A stretch of DNA of 50,736 nt, taken from assembly GCF_001643305.1 (NCBI RefSeq), contig NZ_LSGW01000025.1, positions 1-50,736 of the forward strand. Direction: 5' to 3'. Below, piece after piece: positions 49,265 through 50,736 of this stretch. The notes below the pieces were generated by a model, which searched no databases, was not told the origin of the DNA, and saw nothing but the letters and a program-made list of their open reading frames with translations. Position numbers and translations under genes: made by a program. The first letter of the stretch is position 1. Every line of letters starts with the position of its first letter. The stretch is from Aeromonas salmonicida subsp. salmonicida (GTDB taxonomy: Bacteria > Pseudomonadota > Gammaproteobacteria > Enterobacterales > Aeromonadaceae).

Positions 49265-49434
49265 GGCCAAAGCTTTTCGCTGAACTGACTGGCATGACAG
49301 AGAAAGCCGCCGAAGGGCGTCGCTTGAAAGGAGAGTGGCCAGAGGGGCGTGTCTGGCTCAAGGCCCCAGATAACCAAATTCGTTACAACATTGCGGAGTA
49401 TGACAAGTGGGTAGAGTCAAGCATGATGATCTAG
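49228..49434 (+). CDS. xis: Excisionase
   Basis: The 68-residue product (MQQFVYPCAKWVRPKLFAEL) has the winged-helix pattern of lambda-type excisionases: FAELTGMTEKAAEGRRLKGE, EGRVWLKAPDNQIRYN, and an Ile/Asp/Trp C-terminal helix (IAEYDKWVE). It overlaps the integrase by 28 nt and uses the AGGACC leader. It directs Int toward excision. Confidence 0.85.
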   Translation: MQQFVYPCAKWVRPKLFAELTGMTEKAAEGRRLKGEWPEGRVWLKAPDNQIRYNIAEYDKWVESSMMI

Positions 49435-50687
49435 TGGCTGGCGTCACTGGATTGGAAGTTCATGGCAAAAAACTGCGAATCAACTTCACCTATAAAGGCG
49501 TCAGGTGCCGGGAGGTGTTAGACCTCCCCATCACCAAAGCAAACGTGAAGTTCGCCGCAAACAAGCTGGCCACGATAAAGCACGAAATCGCCATCAACAC
49601 CTTCAACTATGCAACCCACTTTCCAAGCAGCGGAGCGGCTGACAGGTTCGGCCCAGTGAGAAAGCGGCATCAACTTGGGAGCGCCTATGCCGAGTTCTGG
49701 CAACTGCTGGAACCGACACTCAAGCCAACGACCAGAAAAATTTACCCATACGGGTTCAAGTCCTGCCTTGCCATTCTCGGTTCAGATCGGGACATGGCCA
49801 GCTTGAAGCCAAAGGATCTCGAGCGGCTGCGCAACGAGCTGATGGTGCAGCTGCGGCCAGCCACGGTAAACACCTACCTGAAACGCTTCTGCCAGTTCCT
49901 GCTCTGGTGCGAGCGCAACGACATCTTGAAGGATGCAGGTAAGATGCTGGCCGCCGTGAAGTTGGTATCCTCCAGCAGCGGATCACCTGCTGACCCTCTC
50001 GAATATTCAGAGTATCTAAAGGCGCTGGATGCCTGCACGCACGTTCAGCACAGAAACATGATCACCGTCTCTGTTTACACTGGCCTGCGCCCCGGCGAGC
50101 TTCGAGCCATGGCGTGGGAGGATATTGATTTCGATAAGCGGACGATAACAGTGAGGCGAAGCGTCGGCCCTGGCGGTGACTATTTCAAGCTGCCGAAGAC
50201 TGGCTTGGTCAGGTTTGTGGATATGCAGCCCCCGGTGATCGAGGCACTATCGAGTCAGCGTGAGCTCACTTACTCGAGAAAGCCGGTTGTGATCAGCGTT
50301 GACCAGGCTGACGGGAAAGAAACTATATCTGTTCGGCCTGTGTTCTCGCCGAAGCTGACATCGACGTTTGAACCCAACGCAAAAGAGTGGTTCACTCAGT
50401 CTGGCTTTGTCACCCTGTGGGTTAGAGTCGTCGATCGTTCAGGTATCCGGTATCGCCGCCTGTACCAACTGAGACACACCTTTGCCAGTTGGAATTTGAC
50501 ATCGCACGGAAACCTCGCTTATATCGCCGACCAGATGGGTCATGCAGATCTTGAAATGCTCCAGTCCGTTTACGGTAAATGGATCGCGTCCGCCAGCAAA
50601 TCAGAGGCCGCACGGATCTGGGAACTGATGACATCAAAAGGCCATTTTGCCCCAACCACGCCCCAAGAAAACGAACAGCAACCATAA
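49407..50687 (+). CDS. int: Tyrosine integrase
   Basis: The 426-residue product starts at GTG inside xis. It has an N-terminal arm-binding domain (GLEVHGKKLRINFTYKGVRC), a SAM-like core domain (about 85-180) and a catalytic domain with TGLRPGELRA (Arg), QLRHTFAS (box II, with Tyr in place of the first His, normal for this subfamily), MGHADLEM and VYGKW (nucleophile Tyr). It recombines the att cores. The gene lies about 30 bp from the right core. Confidence 0.9.
   Translation: MGRVKHDDLVAGVTGLEVHGKKLRINFTYKGVRCREVLDLPITKANVKFAANKLATIKHEIAINTFNYATHFPSSGAADRFGPVRKRHQLGSAYAEFWQLLEPTLKPTTRKIYPYGFKSCLAILGSDRDMASLKPKDLERLRNELMVQLRPATVNTYLKRFCQFLLWCERNDILKDAGKMLAAVKLVSSSSGSPADPLEYSEYLKALDACTHVQHRNMITVSVYTGLRPGELRAMAWEDIDFDKRTITVRRSVGPGGDYFKLPKTGLVRFVDMQPPVIEALSSQRELTYSRKPVVISVDQADGKETISVRPVFSPKLTSTFEPNAKEWFTQSGFVTLWVRVVDRSGIRYRRLYQLRHTFASWNLTSHGNLAYIADQMGHADLEMLQSVYGKWIASASKSEAARIWELMTSKGHFAPTTPQENEQQP
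50647..50665 (+). promoter_or_regulatory. Right-end TTGCCCCA pair, probable arm sites
   Basis: TTGCCCCA at 50647 and ACGCCCCA at 50658 repeat the left-end motif at the same 11-bp spacing and orientation. They lie within the 3' end of int, about 55-70 bp from the att core. Confidence 0.6.
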
Positions 50688-50717
50688 GGCATTGTTTTTA
50701 AAGTGGTAAAAACTTAC

Positions 50718-50736
50718 ATCTACTACCCCGGCATGG
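50718..50736. repeat. Right attachment-site core
   Basis: Identical to bases 1-19. The 30 bp between int and the core have no gene. Host sequence would begin within or right after it. Confidence 0.85.

Overview
This window is a complete temperate phage genome. It most likely comes from an integrated prophage, because the same 19-bp sequence (ATCTACTACCCCGGCATGG) sits at both extreme ends and a tyrosine integrase with an excisionase abuts the right copy. Base composition and gene style suggest a moderately GC-rich gammaproteobacterial host such as Aeromonas. That is inference: no host gene is present beyond the att core.

Control is lambda-like. A CI-type repressor (34895-35509, +) and a Cro-like gene (34758-34552, -) diverge from an operator region, and related operators lie beyond the 3' end of cI. 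From the right-operator promoter a long minus-strand transcription unit runs to the left end. It carries small early genes, a C5 DNA methylase, O- and P-type replication proteins with a candidate origin inside O, a nin-like block (NinB, Ref-like nuclease, another nuclease) and a clear lambda-Q-type antiterminator (27560-26949). Past Q come a promoter with terminators, the lysis cassette (holin, SAR endolysin, Rz/Rz1), terminase, portal, scaffold, N4-gp56-type capsid, connector and fibre proteins, a set of Gln/Gly/Ala-rich putative ejection proteins and a 2152-residue polyvalent protein. No tape measure, sheath or major tail-tube gene is seen, so a short-tailed (podovirus-like) particle is inferred.

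The right arm is a plus-strand early operon starting near 35600. Its leader contains a tRNA-like element and, further on, a boxA-like site. Then follow a basic small protein that could be an N analogue, a RecE-like exonuclease and a Bet/RecT annealing protein, coiled-coil proteins, a Dam-type adenine methylase, an RdgC-like protein, many small unknown genes, and finally excisionase and integrase.

Genes that look like lysogenic-conversion cargo stand apart: a lone XRE regulator (750-1112), an AT-rich lipoprotein gene (8458-9003) and a secreted-protein gene (48265-48570), the last two with recognisable promoters of their own.

The most interesting signal is a promoter-plus-terminator module present three times along the late operon (near 26363, 20565 and 8280). 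All share GTGGCACAAAAT and each is followed at once by one or two strong terminators. With a Q homologue upstream, this looks like a late operon with several Q-responsive entry points rather than one. Other points of interest are paired 11-bp-spaced TTGCCCCA integrase arm-site candidates at both ends, an AGGACC leader repeated before ten genes, a CI repressor that seems to lack its self-cleavage residues, and a second reading frame inside the C5 methylase gene.
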